A DNA stretch of 64,000 nucleotides from Sphingomonadales bacterium (GTDB lineage Bacteria > Pseudomonadota > Alphaproteobacteria > Sphingomonadales > Sphingomonadaceae). Shown here one piece after another: positions 37,554 through 46,202 of this stretch (the first letter of the stretch is position 1; each line of letters opens with the position of its first letter). The notes beneath the pieces are model-generated. The model was not told the DNA's origin. It ran no database searches and saw only the letters and a list, made by a program, of their open reading frames with translations. The position numbers were made by a program, and so were the translations under genes. Where the stretch lies: positions 62,001 through 126,000 of the forward strand of contig JAIXPC010000002.1 in assembly GCA_027486415.1 (NCBI GenBank), read 5' to 3'.

Positions 37554-39017
37554 TCAGCCATTCCCACCCCCGGCCCCTCCCGCAGGCGGGAGGGGAGCAA
37601 GCCCCGTCGCGATGCCACCGCTCATCGCATCGGCGGCCAGCGTCGCCACCGGGAAGGCGCAATAATCGGCGGCGTAATAAGCGGAGGGCCGGTGATTGCC
37701 GCTCGCGCCCACCCCGCCGAACGGTGCCGCCGACGACGCGCCATTGGTCGGCCGGTTCCAGTTGACGATGCCGGCGCGGCTGCGCGCCCAAAATTCGTCG
37801 AACAGCGCCGCATTGCCGCCGATCAGGCCGGCCGCGAGGCCAAAACGCGTCGCATTGGCCGCCGCGATGGCGGCATCCCAATCGGCCACGCGGACGATCT
37901 GCAGGATCGGCCCGAACAATTCGTCATCGCTGGGCGCGCAGCCTGTCATGTCGATGACAGCGGGCGACAGGAAGGGCCGGTCGGCCCGCGCGCGCACCAA
38001 CGGACGCAGCACCCGGCCCCCTGCGGCCTGCAACTGCGCCCAGCCGCGCTCCAGCACATCGGCAGCGCCATTGGCAATCACCGGCCCCATGAACGGCTGC
38101 GGATCATCGAACGGGCCGCCGACGATCAGCCGCTCCGTCAGCGCCAGCACCGCGTCGACCAGCCGGTCATCGCCGTCGCGCAGGATCAGCCGCCGCGCAT
38201 TGGTGCAGCGCTGCCCGGCGGACAGGAAAGCCGATTGCACCACGGTGGCGGCAGCAGCGTCGATGTCGCCCACGTTCCCCCCGAGATTCCACGCGACGAG
38301 CGGATTGTTGCCGCCCATCTCCAGCGCAAGGATGCGGTGCGGCGTGTCGGCAAACTGCCGCGCCAGGGCCGCGCCCACGTGCGCTGAACCCGTGAACAAC
38401 AGGCCGTCGATATTTGCGCCGGCCAGTTCGCGGCCCACGTCGCCGCCGCCGTGCACGACGTTCAGCACACCATCGGGCAGCCCCGCCTTCGCCCACATCG
38501 CCGCCATGTGATCGGCAACGGCGGGCGTCTGTTCCGATGGCTTGAACACGATTGTATTCCCGGCCAGCAGCGCCGGCACGATATGGCCATTGGGCAGATG
38601 CGCCGGGAAATTATAGGGGCCCAGCACCGCCAGCACGCCGTGCGGCTTGTGGCGCAGCAACTGGCGCACGCCGCCGGCCTCGCCAGACTTCTCGCCGGCC
38701 CGTTCGGCCTGGGCAGCAATCGAAATCTCCACCTTGGCCGCCACGCTGGCCACCTCGGTGCGGGTTTCCCACAAGGGCTTGCCGGTTTCGCGGGCGATCA
38801 GGCGGGCGAAATTGTCCACATCGGCCTCCACCGCGGCCTTGAAGGCCCGCACCACGGCGATGCGCTCGTCCAGCGTCGTCCGCGCCCAGCCTGCCTGCGC
38901 CGCCCGCGCCCGTGCGACGGCCCCCGCCACGCCGCCGGTGGCGCCGCGCCAGAGCTCCTCGCCCGTGCAGGGATCGGTGGAAACCAGTTCAGCAGGCGAC
39001 GTTTCAGCACGCGACAT
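37554..39017 (-). CDS. astD: Succinylglutamate-semialdehyde dehydrogenase
   Basis: The 487-residue NAD(P)-dependent aldehyde dehydrogenase makes succinylglutamate, fourth step of the AST pathway. GPYNFPAHLPNGHIVPALLAGN, catalytic Glu in LALEMGGNNP, catalytic Cys in FLSAGQRCTNARR and NWNRPTNGASSAAPFGG are characteristic of AstD. The start at 39017 overlaps astA by 14 bases. The last dozen residues (LPPAGGAGGGNG) are translated palindromic repeat and unlike the family C-terminus. Confidence 0.95.
   Translation of the reverse strand: MSRAETSPAELVSTDPCTGEELWRGATGGVAGAVARARAAQAGWARTTLDERIAVVRAFKAAVEADVDNFARLIARETGKPLWETRTEVASVAAKVEISIAAQAERAGEKSGEAGGVRQLLRHKPHGVLAVLGPYNFPAHLPNGHIVPALLAGNTIVFKPSEQTPAVADHMAAMWAKAGLPDGVLNVVHGGGDVGRELAGANIDGLLFTGSAHVGAALARQFADTPHRILALEMGGNNPLVAWNLGGNVGDIDAAAATVVQSAFLSAGQRCTNARRLILRDGDDRLVDAVLALTERLIVGGPFDDPQPFMGPVIANGAADVLERGWAQLQAAGGRVLRPLVRARADRPFLSPAVIDMTGCAPSDDELFGPILQIVRVADWDAAIAAANATRFGLAAGLIGGNAALFDEFWARSRAGIVNWNRPTNGASSAAPFGGVGASGNHRPSAYYAADYCAFPVATLAADAMSGGIATGLAPLPPAGGAGGGNG
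37574..37595. repeat. Palindromic repeat copy 3, inside the 3' end of astD
   Basis: CCCCTCCCGC-AG-GCGGGAGGGG lies within coding sequence and encodes part of the astD C-terminus. With copy 2 it forms a facing pair separated by about 50 bases across the astD-astB junction. Confidence 0.85.
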
Positions 39018-40008
39018 GGCGAATCCTCGTTCCCGGCGTGATGCCCAACGGTGCGGCAATGGCAGCCGGCAGCACGCCATCGGCCACCGGCGCCAAAAAG
39101 GCCTGGAAATCGCGCAGCGTGCCGGTCGCCACCAGGTGCAGCGGCGCATCACCCGGATCACCCACCGCGGCCTCGGCCTCCCGGGCGCAGCGCACCGTCT
39201 TCAGATCATCGATCCGCGCGCACACGGTCGGGCCGCCGTCGAAGATGTCGACATAATTGTCGTACACAAAGCCCTCGGCCTCCAGCATCGCCAGCGCGGC
39301 GCGGCCACTGCTGTGCGGCTGGCCGATGGCGGCGCGGGCCGTTTCCGGCAGCAGCGCGGTATAGATCGGGTGGCGCGGCATCAGATCGGCGATGAACTGG
39401 TTGCCATGCACGGCGTTGAACGTGTCCGCTTCCGGAAAGCTCAGGCCAAAGAATTGCCGGCCCAGGGCATCCCAGAACGGCGAATTGCCATCGCCATCCA
39501 TCACGCCGCGCAGTTCGGCCAGCACGCGCGTGCCGAACCGCGCCCGGTGCTGGGCGATGAACAGGTACCGCGCGCGGGCCAGCAACCGCCCCAGCCCGCC
39601 GGTGCGCAGATCGGGATGCAGGAACAGCCCGCCCACTTCCGACGCGCCGTCGAAATCGCTGGTCAGGCTGAGGAACTGGGTACGGATGATCCGGCCCAGC
39701 TCGCGGCTGGTCTTGCTGAGCGTGCAAATCTTGTAGCTGTAGAACGGTCCGTCTGCACCGACGCGGCTGAAGAGCATGGCGGTGCCGCCGATACGGCCCG
39801 TCGCCACCTCTTCCAGCAACAGCAGATACAGTTCGTTGTCAGGCGCCTCTGCCGCGCGGGCAAAGCTGGCGTCTGACCAGGCCAGCCGCCGCGCCAGCGC
39901 ATCGCCATCCTGCGGCAGGTTGGTGAACCCGCCGCCCGTCAACCGCGCGAGATCAAGCACGGCCGGCAGATCGGCGGCCGTGGCCGGACGGATACGCCAC
40001 AGGCTCAT
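39004..40008 (-). CDS. astA: Arginine N-succinyltransferase
   Basis: The 334-residue GNAT-fold enzyme transfers succinyl from succinyl-CoA to arginine, the first AST step. IRPATAADLPAVLDLARLTGGGFTNLP opens the protein; FSYKICTLSKTSRELG-type FYSYKICTLSKT, EVGGLFLHPDLRTGGLGRLLA and AELRGVMDGDGNSPFWDALG are strongly conserved AstA blocks. The start overlaps the M20 hydrolase stop as ATGA and the 3' end overlaps astD. Confidence 0.96.
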   Translation of the reverse strand: MSLWRIRPATAADLPAVLDLARLTGGGFTNLPQDGDALARRLAWSDASFARAAEAPDNELYLLLLEEVATGRIGGTAMLFSRVGADGPFYSYKICTLSKTSRELGRIIRTQFLSLTSDFDGASEVGGLFLHPDLRTGGLGRLLARARYLFIAQHRARFGTRVLAELRGVMDGDGNSPFWDALGRQFFGLSFPEADTFNAVHGNQFIADLMPRHPIYTALLPETARAAIGQPHSSGRAALAMLEAEGFVYDNYVDIFDGGPTVCARIDDLKTVRCAREAEAAVGDPGDAPLHLVATGTLRDFQAFLAPVADGVLPAAIAAPLGITPGTRIRHVAC

Positions 40009-41222
40009 CGTTGCCACCCCGCCCGCGCTGCCCGCATCAGCACCAGCGCCGCCAGCTTCGCCCGTTCTTCCAGCGAATCGGCACACAGAAATTCGTCGGC
40101 GCTGTGGATGGCACCGCCGCGCACGCCCATCGTGTCGACAACCGCAAGGCCCGTGGCGGCCAGGTTGTTGCCGTCACACACGCCGCCGGTGTCGCGCCAG
40201 CCGATCGCCAGCCCCAGCGCCGCGCCGCAATCCTTCACCAGATCAAACAGGCGCTGCTGGTTGGCGTCCAGCGGCTTGGGCGGGCGGGCAAAGCCGCCGT
40301 GGACATGGATGTGGACGTCATGCGCCACCGCCACCGCCGCCACGGCCTCGTTGATCGCGGCCTCCGCGCGGCTCTGCGCCATGGCCGTGCGCGGCCGCAT
40401 GTTCCAGCGCAGCACCGCCGTATCGGGCACGATATTGCCCGGCCCGCCGCCATCGATCTTCGCCGGGTTCACCGACAGCTCGTCGCCGGCACAGGCCGCC
40501 AGCCGCAGCGCCAGGTCAGCCGCCGCGACAATCGCGTTGCGGCCATCCTTGGGATTGCGCCCGGCGTGGGCGGCACGGCCATGCACGGTGGCGGCAAAAT
40601 TACCCGATCCGGCGCGCCCCCCGGCCAGCGTGCCATCGGGTAGCGCCGGTTCAAAGGTCAGCCCCAGATGGCAGTGCCTCGCCGCGTCGGCCAGCAGGGG
40701 TGCCGATCCGGGGGAGGAAATCTCCTCATCGGCGTTCAGCACCACCTCCCAGCCCAGCGCATCGGCAACGGGGCTCGCCTCCAGCGCGGTCAGCGCCGCC
40801 AGCATCACGGCGATGCCGCCTTTCATGTCAGCGACGCCGGGGCCGTTCAGCGTATCATCATCCAGCCAGCGGCAGGCCTGGAAGGGATGATTGACGCCGA
40901 ACACCGTATCCATGTGGCCGGTCAGCAGCACGCGGGTCGGCGCATCGGGGCGCTTCACGATGTGCAGATTGTCGCCATGCGTCACCGCCTGCACGCGGCC
41001 GGCGGCATCCACCAGCGATCCCGCCGCGCCCGGCACCCGGCGCAGCGCACCGCCCAGCGGCGCGAACGCTTCGGCCAGCACATCGGCCATCCGCGCCAGC
41101 CCGGCGGCATTGTGGCTGCCCGAATTGATCGCCGACCAGGCCTCGATGCGGGCCAGCATCGCAGGGCGCTGCCCGTCGATCACGGCCAGCGCGCGGGCTT
41201 CGTCAGGGGTCAGCGCGTTCAT
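40005..41222 (-). CDS. M20 family metallohydrolase (glutamate carboxypeptidase-like), first gene of ast operon
   Basis: The 405-residue dizinc hydrolase has metal ligands His103 and Asp132 (GHMDTV, GVADMKGG), catalytic Glu166 with Glu167 (NADEEISSPGS), Glu191 (TFEPAL) and the last His in GAIHSADEF. It resembles carboxypeptidase G2 and ArgE/DapE, which remove acyl groups from amino acids. Its position at the head of an ast operon lacking astE suggests it removes succinate from succinylglutamate; that is inference. Other in-frame ATGs at 41231-41258 are possible. Confidence 0.88.
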   Translation of the reverse strand: MNALTPDEARALAVIDGQRPAMLARIEAWSAINSGSHNAAGLARMADVLAEAFAPLGGALRRVPGAAGSLVDAAGRVQAVTHGDNLHIVKRPDAPTRVLLTGHMDTVFGVNHPFQACRWLDDDTLNGPGVADMKGGIAVMLAALTALEASPVADALGWEVVLNADEEISSPGSAPLLADAARHCHLGLTFEPALPDGTLAGGRAGSGNFAATVHGRAAHAGRNPKDGRNAIVAAADLALRLAACAGDELSVNPAKIDGGGPGNIVPDTAVLRWNMRPRTAMAQSRAEAAINEAVAAVAVAHDVHIHVHGGFARPPKPLDANQQRLFDLVKDCGAALGLAIGWRDTGGVCDGNNLAATGLAVVDTMGVRGGAIHSADEFLCADSLEERAKLAALVLMRAARAGWQR

Positions 41223-41229
41223 GGCCGCC

Positions 41230-41258
41230 ACCATAGATGTGCGGCAACGAACTGCCAA
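41230..41258 (-). promoter_or_regulatory. Possible ast operon promoter
   Basis: On the minus strand TTGGCA is followed after 17 bases by TATGGT, a fair -35/-10 pair. Transcription would start within a few bases of the chosen ATG at 41222, giving a nearly leaderless mRNA. The match is moderate and the reading is tentative. Confidence 0.35.
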
Positions 41259-41405
41259 CAGTTTATGTTATCAGGATCACATACGACCGGCCGCCCGCAC
41301 TGCCACCTTGACCGGCGCCGCGCTTGCTGGGCATGACAGTTCCACGACATGGCACCAACAGCAGGGCGAATGCCCGCTTGGGCCGCGAGGTGAGGGGAAT
41401 TCTGC

Positions 41406-42965
41406 TTGAACAAGTGGCGCGTGAAGTCGCTGGACGCGATCCTGGCGACGGCTGAAAAGAAATCGCTGGTCCGTTCGCTGGGGGCGTTCCAGCTCACCAT
41501 GCTGGGCATCGGCGGGATCATCGGCACCGGCATCTTCGTGCTCACCGCCGAAGCGGCGCAGCTCGCAGGGCCGGGCATGTTGATCAGCTTCGTGCTGTCG
41601 GCGCTGGTCTGCGGCCTCGCCGCGCTGTGCTATGCCGAACTGGCCGCCATGGTGCCGGTGTCGGGCAGCGCCTACACCTACAGCTATGCCACCTTCGGCG
41701 AAATCCTCGCCTGGATCGTCGGCTGGGCGCTGGTGCTGGAATATGCGGTGGCGGCCTCGGCGGTCGCGGTCGGCTGGTCGGGCTACATGGTCGGCGTGCT
41801 CGACAATTTCCTTGGCATCGAACTGCCGGCAGCGCTGGTCACCGGCCCCTATGCCGGCGGCATCATCAACCTGCCCGCCGTGGTGATCGCGCTCGCCGTC
41901 ACCTGGCTGCTGGTGCTGGGCACCAAGGAAAGCGCAACGGTGAACAGCGTGCTGGTCGCCGTGAAGGTGGCTGCGCTTGCGGCGTTCATCGTGCTGGCGG
42001 TTCCCGCCGCCACCGCCGACAAGTTCGTGCCGTTCATGCCGCTGGGCGTCAGCGGCGCCATCGGCGCGGCCTCGATCATCTTCTTTGCCTTCGTGGGCTT
42101 TGATGCGGTGTCCACCGCAGCCGAAGAAACCAAGGATCCGCAGCGCAACATCCCGATCGGCCTGATCGCCAGCCTGGGCATCTGCACCCTGTTCTACATG
42201 CTGGTCGGTGCCGGCGTGATCGGCAGCTATGGCGCGCAGCCGGTGTTTGGCCCGAACGGCGAAGCGCTGCAGCCGGGCTCGCCGGAACTGGTCGCCCAGT
42301 GCAAGACCTTCGCCGAAGCCACCCTGCCGGTGGTCTGCTCCAACGAAGCGCTGGCCCACGTGCTGCGCGCCATCGGCCACCCCGGCATCGGCAACGTGCT
42401 CGGCCTTGCCGCCGGCTTTGCGCTGCCGTCTGTCGTGCTGATGATGATGTTCGCGCAAACCCGCGTGTTCTTCGTGATGAGCCGTGACGGCCTGCTGCCG
42501 GGCGCCCTGTCAAAGGTCCACCCGAAATATGGCACCCCGCACGTGGTGACGATCATCACCGGCCTGGGCGTGGCGATTTCGGCGGCCTTCTTCCCGGTCG
42601 GCCAGCTGGCATCGGTATCGAACGGCGGCACGCTGTGCGCCTTCTTCTTCGTTTCGCTGGCCATCATGACGCTGCGCCGCACCGATCCCGATCGCCGCCG
42701 CGTGTTCCGCACGCCCGCCGTGTGGATCGTCGCTCCGCTCGCCGCGGCCGGCTGCCTGCTGCTGTTCGGCTTCCTCAGCTTCGTGGCCCAGATGGTGTTC
42801 TTCGGCTGGGCCGCCATCGGCCTGGTGTTTTACTTCCTCTATGGCCGCAGCCGCTCCAACGTGGCGCGCGGCATCACGGTGGTGGGCGAAATGGATCCGG
42901 GCGTGCCGCCGCAGGGCGTCGCGCCGCTGCCGGGCATCCACACGCCGGGGGGCAAGGACGCCTGA
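41406..42965 (+). CDS. APC family amino-acid permease (cationic amino-acid transporter type)
   Basis: The 519-residue protein has twelve or more hydrophobic helices. TMLGIGGIIGTGIFVLTAEAA is the helix-1 substrate motif of APC transporters, and FFAFVGFDAVSTAAEETKDPQRNIPIGL is the conserved helix-6 region of cationic amino-acid transporters. The start is TTG 41406 with GAGGTGAGGGGAA upstream. It is divergent from the ast operon, so arginine or ornithine uptake is a reasonable inference. Confidence 0.92.
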   Translation: MNKWRVKSLDAILATAEKKSLVRSLGAFQLTMLGIGGIIGTGIFVLTAEAAQLAGPGMLISFVLSALVCGLAALCYAELAAMVPVSGSAYTYSYATFGEILAWIVGWALVLEYAVAASAVAVGWSGYMVGVLDNFLGIELPAALVTGPYAGGIINLPAVVIALAVTWLLVLGTKESATVNSVLVAVKVAALAAFIVLAVPAATADKFVPFMPLGVSGAIGAASIIFFAFVGFDAVSTAAEETKDPQRNIPIGLIASLGICTLFYMLVGAGVIGSYGAQPVFGPNGEALQPGSPELVAQCKTFAEATLPVVCSNEALAHVLRAIGHPGIGNVLGLAAGFALPSVVLMMMFAQTRVFFVMSRDGLLPGALSKVHPKYGTPHVVTIITGLGVAISAAFFPVGQLASVSNGGTLCAFFFVSLAIMTLRRTDPDRRRVFRTPAVWIVAPLAAAGCLLLFGFLSFVAQMVFFGWAAIGLVFYFLYGRSRSNVARGITVVGEMDPGVPPQGVAPLPGIHTPGGKDA

Positions 42966-42987
42966 CCCCGCGTTCAGCGCAAACGAA

Positions 42988-43013
42988 AAGGGCGGCCCTC
43001 ACAGGCCGCCCTT
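42988..43013. terminator. Bidirectional terminator between permease and adenosine kinase genes
   Basis: AAGGGCGGCC-CTCACA-GGCCGCCCTT is a perfect 10-bp stem. The plus strand continues TTCTTGTTT and the minus strand continues TTTTCG, so it can end transcripts from both converging genes. Confidence 0.85.
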
Positions 43014-43039
43014 CTTGTTTGTGGGGATTGTGCCGGGGG

Positions 43040-44026
43040 TCAGCCCAGCTTGCTGGAAACCAAGGCCTTCAAATCCGCCTCAGGCCGCGCGCCGAAGTGG
43101 CTGATCACTTCCGCCGCCGCAATGCAGCCGACGCGCGCGCAATCCGGCAGGGAACGGCCCTCCACCAGTGCCGCCATGAAGCCGCCGGCAAACAGGTCGC
43201 CCGCGCCGGTGGTGTCCACCACCTTGGCCACGCGTTCGCCGGGCACTTCGTAACGATGGCCGCCGCCGATCACCACCGCGCCCTTTTCGCTGCGGGTGAC
43301 AACGGTGATGCAGGCATGCTTCGCCAGCTCCGCCATCGCCGCATCTATGTCATCGGTCTGATACAGCGATTTCACCTCGTTCTCGTTGCCGAACATGATG
43401 TCGACATGGGATTCCAGCAGGGTGCGGAAATCGGCGCGGTGTCCTTCCACGCAGAACACGTCCGACAGGGTGAAGGCCACCTTGTTGCCCGCCTCGCGCG
43501 CCACCTTGATCGCCGCCTGCATCGCGGCCCGCGGCGCCGCCGGGTCCCACAGATAGCCTTCCAGGTAGAGAATGCCCGATTTCGCCACCAGTTCGGCGTT
43601 CAGATCGCTGGCATCCAGCTCCTGGCAGGCGCCCAGATAGGTGTTCATCGTGCGCTCGCCATCGGGCGTCACCACGATCAGGCAACGCCCCGTCGGGCGG
43701 CCATCGGTGGCCGGCGCCGTGTCGAAATGCACGCCGGCCGCCCGCATGTCGCGGATATAGCTGTCGCCCAGCCGGTCAGCCGCCACGCGCCCGACGAACG
43801 CCGATCGCGCACCCAGCAGGCGCGCCCCCACCACGGTGTTGCCGGCCGAACCGCCGCCAATCTCGCGCCCCGGGCTCATCGCGGCATAAAGCGCCTCCGC
43901 CTCGCCGGCATCGATCAGGCGCATGCTGCCATGCGCAATGCTGCGGCTGGACAGAAATTCCGGCGTCTCGCTGCTGATCACGTCAACAATGGCGTTGCCC
44001 ATGGCGAGAATGTCGAACTGCGGCAT
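43040..44026 (-). CDS. Adenosine kinase, PfkB family
   Basis: The 328-residue ribokinase-fold enzyme opens with FDILAMGNAIVDVI, has the GGGSAGNTVVGARLLGA sugar-binding motif, and ends with the anion-hole motif DTTGAGDLFAGGF whose Asp is the catalytic base. Alphaproteobacterial proteins of this type are annotated as adenosine kinase, which salvages adenosine to AMP. A general sugar kinase role cannot be excluded from sequence alone. Confidence 0.9.
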   Translation of the reverse strand: MPQFDILAMGNAIVDVISSETPEFLSSRSIAHGSMRLIDAGEAEALYAAMSPGREIGGGSAGNTVVGARLLGARSAFVGRVAADRLGDSYIRDMRAAGVHFDTAPATDGRPTGRCLIVVTPDGERTMNTYLGACQELDASDLNAELVAKSGILYLEGYLWDPAAPRAAMQAAIKVAREAGNKVAFTLSDVFCVEGHRADFRTLLESHVDIMFGNENEVKSLYQTDDIDAAMAELAKHACITVVTRSEKGAVVIGGGHRYEVPGERVAKVVDTTGAGDLFAGGFMAALVEGRSLPDCARVGCIAAAEVISHFGARPEADLKALVSSKLG

Positions 44027-44121
44027 GCAAAGGCTCCTGAACGGGGGTTTCGCTGCCTTAGCGGCTTGCCCCGCCCCTGCCCACCCCCTACCTAAGGACG
44101 CCAGCCCCGGAAGTTCGCCCC

Positions 44122-44823
44122 ATGCCCGCCGCCCTCATCCTCAGCCTCGCGCAATTGTGGGATGCGCCGATCCGGCGGGTGCTGCTGCGCGCGCTGCTGC
44201 TCACCCTGGCCCTGTTCGCGCTGTTTGCCTGGGGCGTGTTCACCGCCATCGGCCATATCGAAACCACCGGCTGGCCCCAGTGGCTGCAACGCTTCTGGGC
44301 CGCCGGCGCCGGCGACGCCGCCGCCGTGCTGCTGTCGGCCCTGCTCACCTGGCTCGGCTTCACCAGCATCGCCACCGCCGTGATGGCCATCTGGCAGGAC
44401 GAGATCATCATCGCCGTCGAAAGCCGCTATTACCCACAGGCCAAGGGCCACGCGCTCGGCCTCGGCGTCGAACTCGCCATGGGCGGCCGCGCCGCGCTGC
44501 GCGTCGCCCTCATCAACATCGCCCTGCTGCCGGCCTATCTGCTGCTGCTCGTCACAGGCGTTGGCCCGCTCATCCTGTTCGTCATCGCCAACGGCTGGGC
44601 GCTGGGCCGCGAATATCTCGAAGCCGTCGCCGCCCGCCACCTGTCATTGGGCGAATCCCGCAACTGGCCCCGCCGCAACCGCTGGGACAGCTGGGGAATC
44701 GGCATCTTCACCGCCGGCCTGTTCGCCATGCCGCTGGTCAACCTCGTCGCGCCCATCGTCGGCGCGATGATGGCCACGCACATCTTTCACCGGGAACGGG
44801 AAGTCGAAGCGAACGCGCAGTAA
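44122..44823 (+). CDS. EI24 domain (CysZ-like) membrane protein
   Basis: The 233-residue protein has about five hydrophobic segments and the conserved patterns WQDEIIIAVESRYYP and FVIANGWALGREYLEAVAARH of the EI24/CysZ family. CysZ is a sulfate channel in enterobacteria, but the role in sphingomonads is not established. It stands alone, divergent from adenosine kinase. Confidence 0.88.
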   Translation: MPAALILSLAQLWDAPIRRVLLRALLLTLALFALFAWGVFTAIGHIETTGWPQWLQRFWAAGAGDAAAVLLSALLTWLGFTSIATAVMAIWQDEIIIAVESRYYPQAKGHALGLGVELAMGGRAALRVALINIALLPAYLLLLVTGVGPLILFVIANGWALGREYLEAVAARHLSLGESRNWPRRNRWDSWGIGIFTAGLFAMPLVNLVAPIVGAMMATHIFHREREVEANAQ

Positions 44824-44902
44824 GGAAGGCCCCCCCGGCACAATGGCGGTCCAAACCGACGCAGCGACAATTTTGGCAGGGTTGTGCAGCCTGCGAATCG
44901 GG

Positions 44903-44918
44903 TTTACGTAAACGTCAA
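44903..44918 (+). promoter_or_regulatory. LiuR-like operator before acyl-CoA dehydrogenase genes
   Basis: TTTACGTAAACGTCAA fits the dyad TTnACGT-WW-ACGTnAA, which I recall as the site of LiuR, a MerR-type repressor of branched-chain amino-acid and fatty-acid breakdown. It lies 24 bases before the start of the acyl-CoA dehydrogenase pair. No liuR gene is visible in the window. Confidence 0.6.
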
Positions 44919-44941
44919 CCTATGAGCTGGGGAGTGAAGCC

Positions 44942-46150
44942 ATGGACCTGAATTTCAGCGCCGAAGACATTGCCTTCCGTGACGAAGTGCGCGCCTTCAT
45001 CCGCGATCATTATCCTGCCGAACTGCGCGAGAAGATCGATGAGGGTGAGGAGATGGCGAAGGAGGATTTCCTCGCCTGGCACAAGATCCTGCACAAGAAG
45101 GGCTGGATCGCCCCCGCCTGGCCGGTCGAATATGGCGGCACCGGCTGGACCGCGACGCAGCGTTACATCTGGTCGGAAGAAACCGCCCGTGCCGACACCG
45201 TGCGCCTGATGCCGTTCGGCCTGTCGATGGTCGGCCCGGTGATCTACACCTTCGGCACGCCGGAGCAGAAGGCCAAGTTCCTGCCCCGCATCCTGTCGGG
45301 TGAGGATTGGTGGTGCCAGGGCTATTCGGAGCCGGGTTCGGGTTCGGACCTTGCCTCGCTGCGCACCCGCGCCGAGCGTTTCACCGGTGACGACGGCAAG
45401 GAATATTACCGCGTCAACGGCCAGAAGACCTGGACGACGATGGCGCAGCATGCCGATTGGGGCTTCTTCCTCGTCCGCACCGATCCGGCCGCCAAGATGC
45501 AGGAAGGCATCAGCTTCCTCCTCATCGACATGAAGACGCCGGGGATCACCGTGCGCCCGATCATCACGCTGGGTGGTGAGCACGAGGTCAACGAAGTCTG
45601 GCTGGAAGACGTGATCGTGCCGGTGGAAAACCGCGTGTTCCACGAGAACAAGGGCTGGACCTGCGCCAAGTTCCTGCTGGCGCACGAGCGCACCGGCATC
45701 GCCGGCGTTGCCGCTTCCAAGCGCAATGTCGAGCGCATCAAGGATGTTGCCCGTGCCACCCAGGATGGCGGCGAGGCGCTGCTGGCCAACCCGTTCTTCA
45801 AGCGCAAGATCGCCGAACTGGAAGTCGATCTGGCGGCGTTGGAATATACCGAGCTGCGCACGCTCGCCGGTGAGAGCAGCGGCAAGGGCCCCGGCCCGGA
45901 ATCGAGCCTGCTCAAGATCAAGGGCACCGAAATCCAGCAGCGGCTGACCGAACTGGCGCTGGAAGCCGCCGGCACCTATGGCGCGCCGTACTTCCGCTCC
46001 ATGGGCGAAGGCGACAACAGCTTCGCCGTCGGCCCGGACAGCGCCCGCCGCGTCGCGCCGGTCTATTTCAACATGCGCAAGACCAGCATCTATGGCGGGT
46101 CCAACGAGATCCAGCGCAACATCATCGCCAAGATGGTGCTCGGCCTTTGA
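44942..46150 (+). CDS. Acyl-CoA dehydrogenase, pimeloyl-CoA dehydrogenase large-subunit-like
   Basis: The 402-residue protein starts MDLNFSAEDIAFRDEVRAFI and has YSEPGSGSDLASLRT, NGQKTWTTMAQHAD and a C-terminal SIYGGSNEIQRNIIAKM. In this motif Gly stands where medium-chain enzymes carry the catalytic Glu, as in the PimC group, which uses a different base. It pairs with the next gene. A GGGGAG ribosome site and a LiuR-like operator lie upstream. Confidence 0.93.
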   Translation: MDLNFSAEDIAFRDEVRAFIRDHYPAELREKIDEGEEMAKEDFLAWHKILHKKGWIAPAWPVEYGGTGWTATQRYIWSEETARADTVRLMPFGLSMVGPVIYTFGTPEQKAKFLPRILSGEDWWCQGYSEPGSGSDLASLRTRAERFTGDDGKEYYRVNGQKTWTTMAQHADWGFFLVRTDPAAKMQEGISFLLIDMKTPGITVRPIITLGGEHEVNEVWLEDVIVPVENRVFHENKGWTCAKFLLAHERTGIAGVAASKRNVERIKDVARATQDGGEALLANPFFKRKIAELEVDLAALEYTELRTLAGESSGKGPGPESSLLKIKGTEIQQRLTELALEAAGTYGAPYFRSMGEGDNSFAVGPDSARRVAPVYFNMRKTSIYGGSNEIQRNIIAKMVLGL

Positions 46151-46161
46151 TCTGACATAAC

Positions 46162-46184
46162 GCCGCTCCCCGGCGGGGAGCGGC
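46162..46184. other. Hairpin between the two dehydrogenase subunit genes
   Basis: GCCGCTCCCC-GGC-GGGGAGCGGC is a perfect 10-bp stem with a 3-base loop in the 52-base gap between the paired genes. It lacks a T-run, so it more likely stabilises or tunes the transcript than ends it. Confidence 0.55.
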
Positions 46185-46202
46185 ACGCCTTGGGGACGGA
46201 AC

